Assembly (NCBI GenBank): GCA_016926925.1
Contig: JAFGNQ010000223.1
Coordinates: forward strand, 1-5,175
DNA length: 5,175 nt
Reading direction: 5' to 3'
Source of the DNA: Candidatus Aminicenantota bacterium
GTDB lineage: Bacteria > Acidobacteriota > Aminicenantia > Aminicenantales > Aminicenantaceae
The notes under the pieces are model-generated. The model was not told where the DNA came from and ran no database searches. It was given only the letters and a program-made list of their open reading frames with translations. This document shows, one piece after another, positions 5,129-5,175 of this stretch. Both the position numbers and the translations under genes were made by a program. Each line of letters begins with the position of its first letter. The stretch's first letter is position 1.

Positions 5129-5175
5129 TTGTAGTAAGATCGGCTCGCCCGAAGGGTAAAAAATATCGACATTTA
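5129..5175. repeat. Direct repeat, copy 2 (cut by the window edge)
   Basis: The sequence matches 4933-4979 at 46 of 47 positions, at a spacing of 196 bases. Identity runs to the last base of the window, so the second copy very probably continues, and a tandem array is possible. Confidence 0.95.

Noticed and set aside
4933..5175. CRISPR array
   Set aside because: The repeat period is 196 bases and the repeat is a multi-helix element rather than a 25-40 base direct repeat with unique short spacers.

Overview
The window looks like a piece of a chromosome of an anaerobic bacterium, most likely of the former Deltaproteobacteria (Desulfobacterota: sulfate reducers, syntrophs). This is inferred from gene content, not from a marker gene: an oxygen-sensitive 2-hydroxyacyl-CoA dehydratase/benzoyl-CoA reductase-type subunit with its ATP-dependent activator, a crotonase resembling cyclohexa-1,5-diene-1-carbonyl-CoA hydratase, and a radical SAM/SPASM protein. 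Base composition is intermediate and similar across the genes, and nothing in the coding part looks recently transferred.

Minus strand, read right to left: an aldo/keto reductase starting with TTG (3678-2716); an 88-base gap; a radical SAM protein with a SPASM-like cysteine set and an unusual basic/polar tail (2627-1491); a 135-base gap with its own candidate promoter and an inverted-repeat leader; the dehydratase/reductase subunit (1355-114); and, overlapping it by 4 bases, the start of the BadF/BcrD/HgdC-type activator ATPase, which runs off the left edge (117-1).

Plus strand: a 459-base divergent regulatory region (3679-4137) with a good extended -10 promoter and two operator-like palindromes precedes the Dch-like enoyl-CoA hydratase (4138-4917). 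The activator and dehydratase subunit would carry out a radical-based reduction or dehydration of a CoA thioester, and the crotonase could hydrate an unsaturated CoA ester of the same kind of pathway. The link between the two transcription units is an inference.

The least ordinary part is the right end (4918-5175). It has no gene. It carries a 134-base element that folds almost without gaps into a four-helix cloverleaf (4933-5066), then a linker hairpin (5077-5118), then the start of a second copy of the element 196 bases downstream (5129-5175, cut by the window edge). All wobble pairs in this structure are G-U only in the plus-strand RNA, which suggests selection on a plus-strand transcript. 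It could be a structured RNA repeat, a REP/BIME-type palindromic repeat or a MITE. I do not recognise it as a known family.
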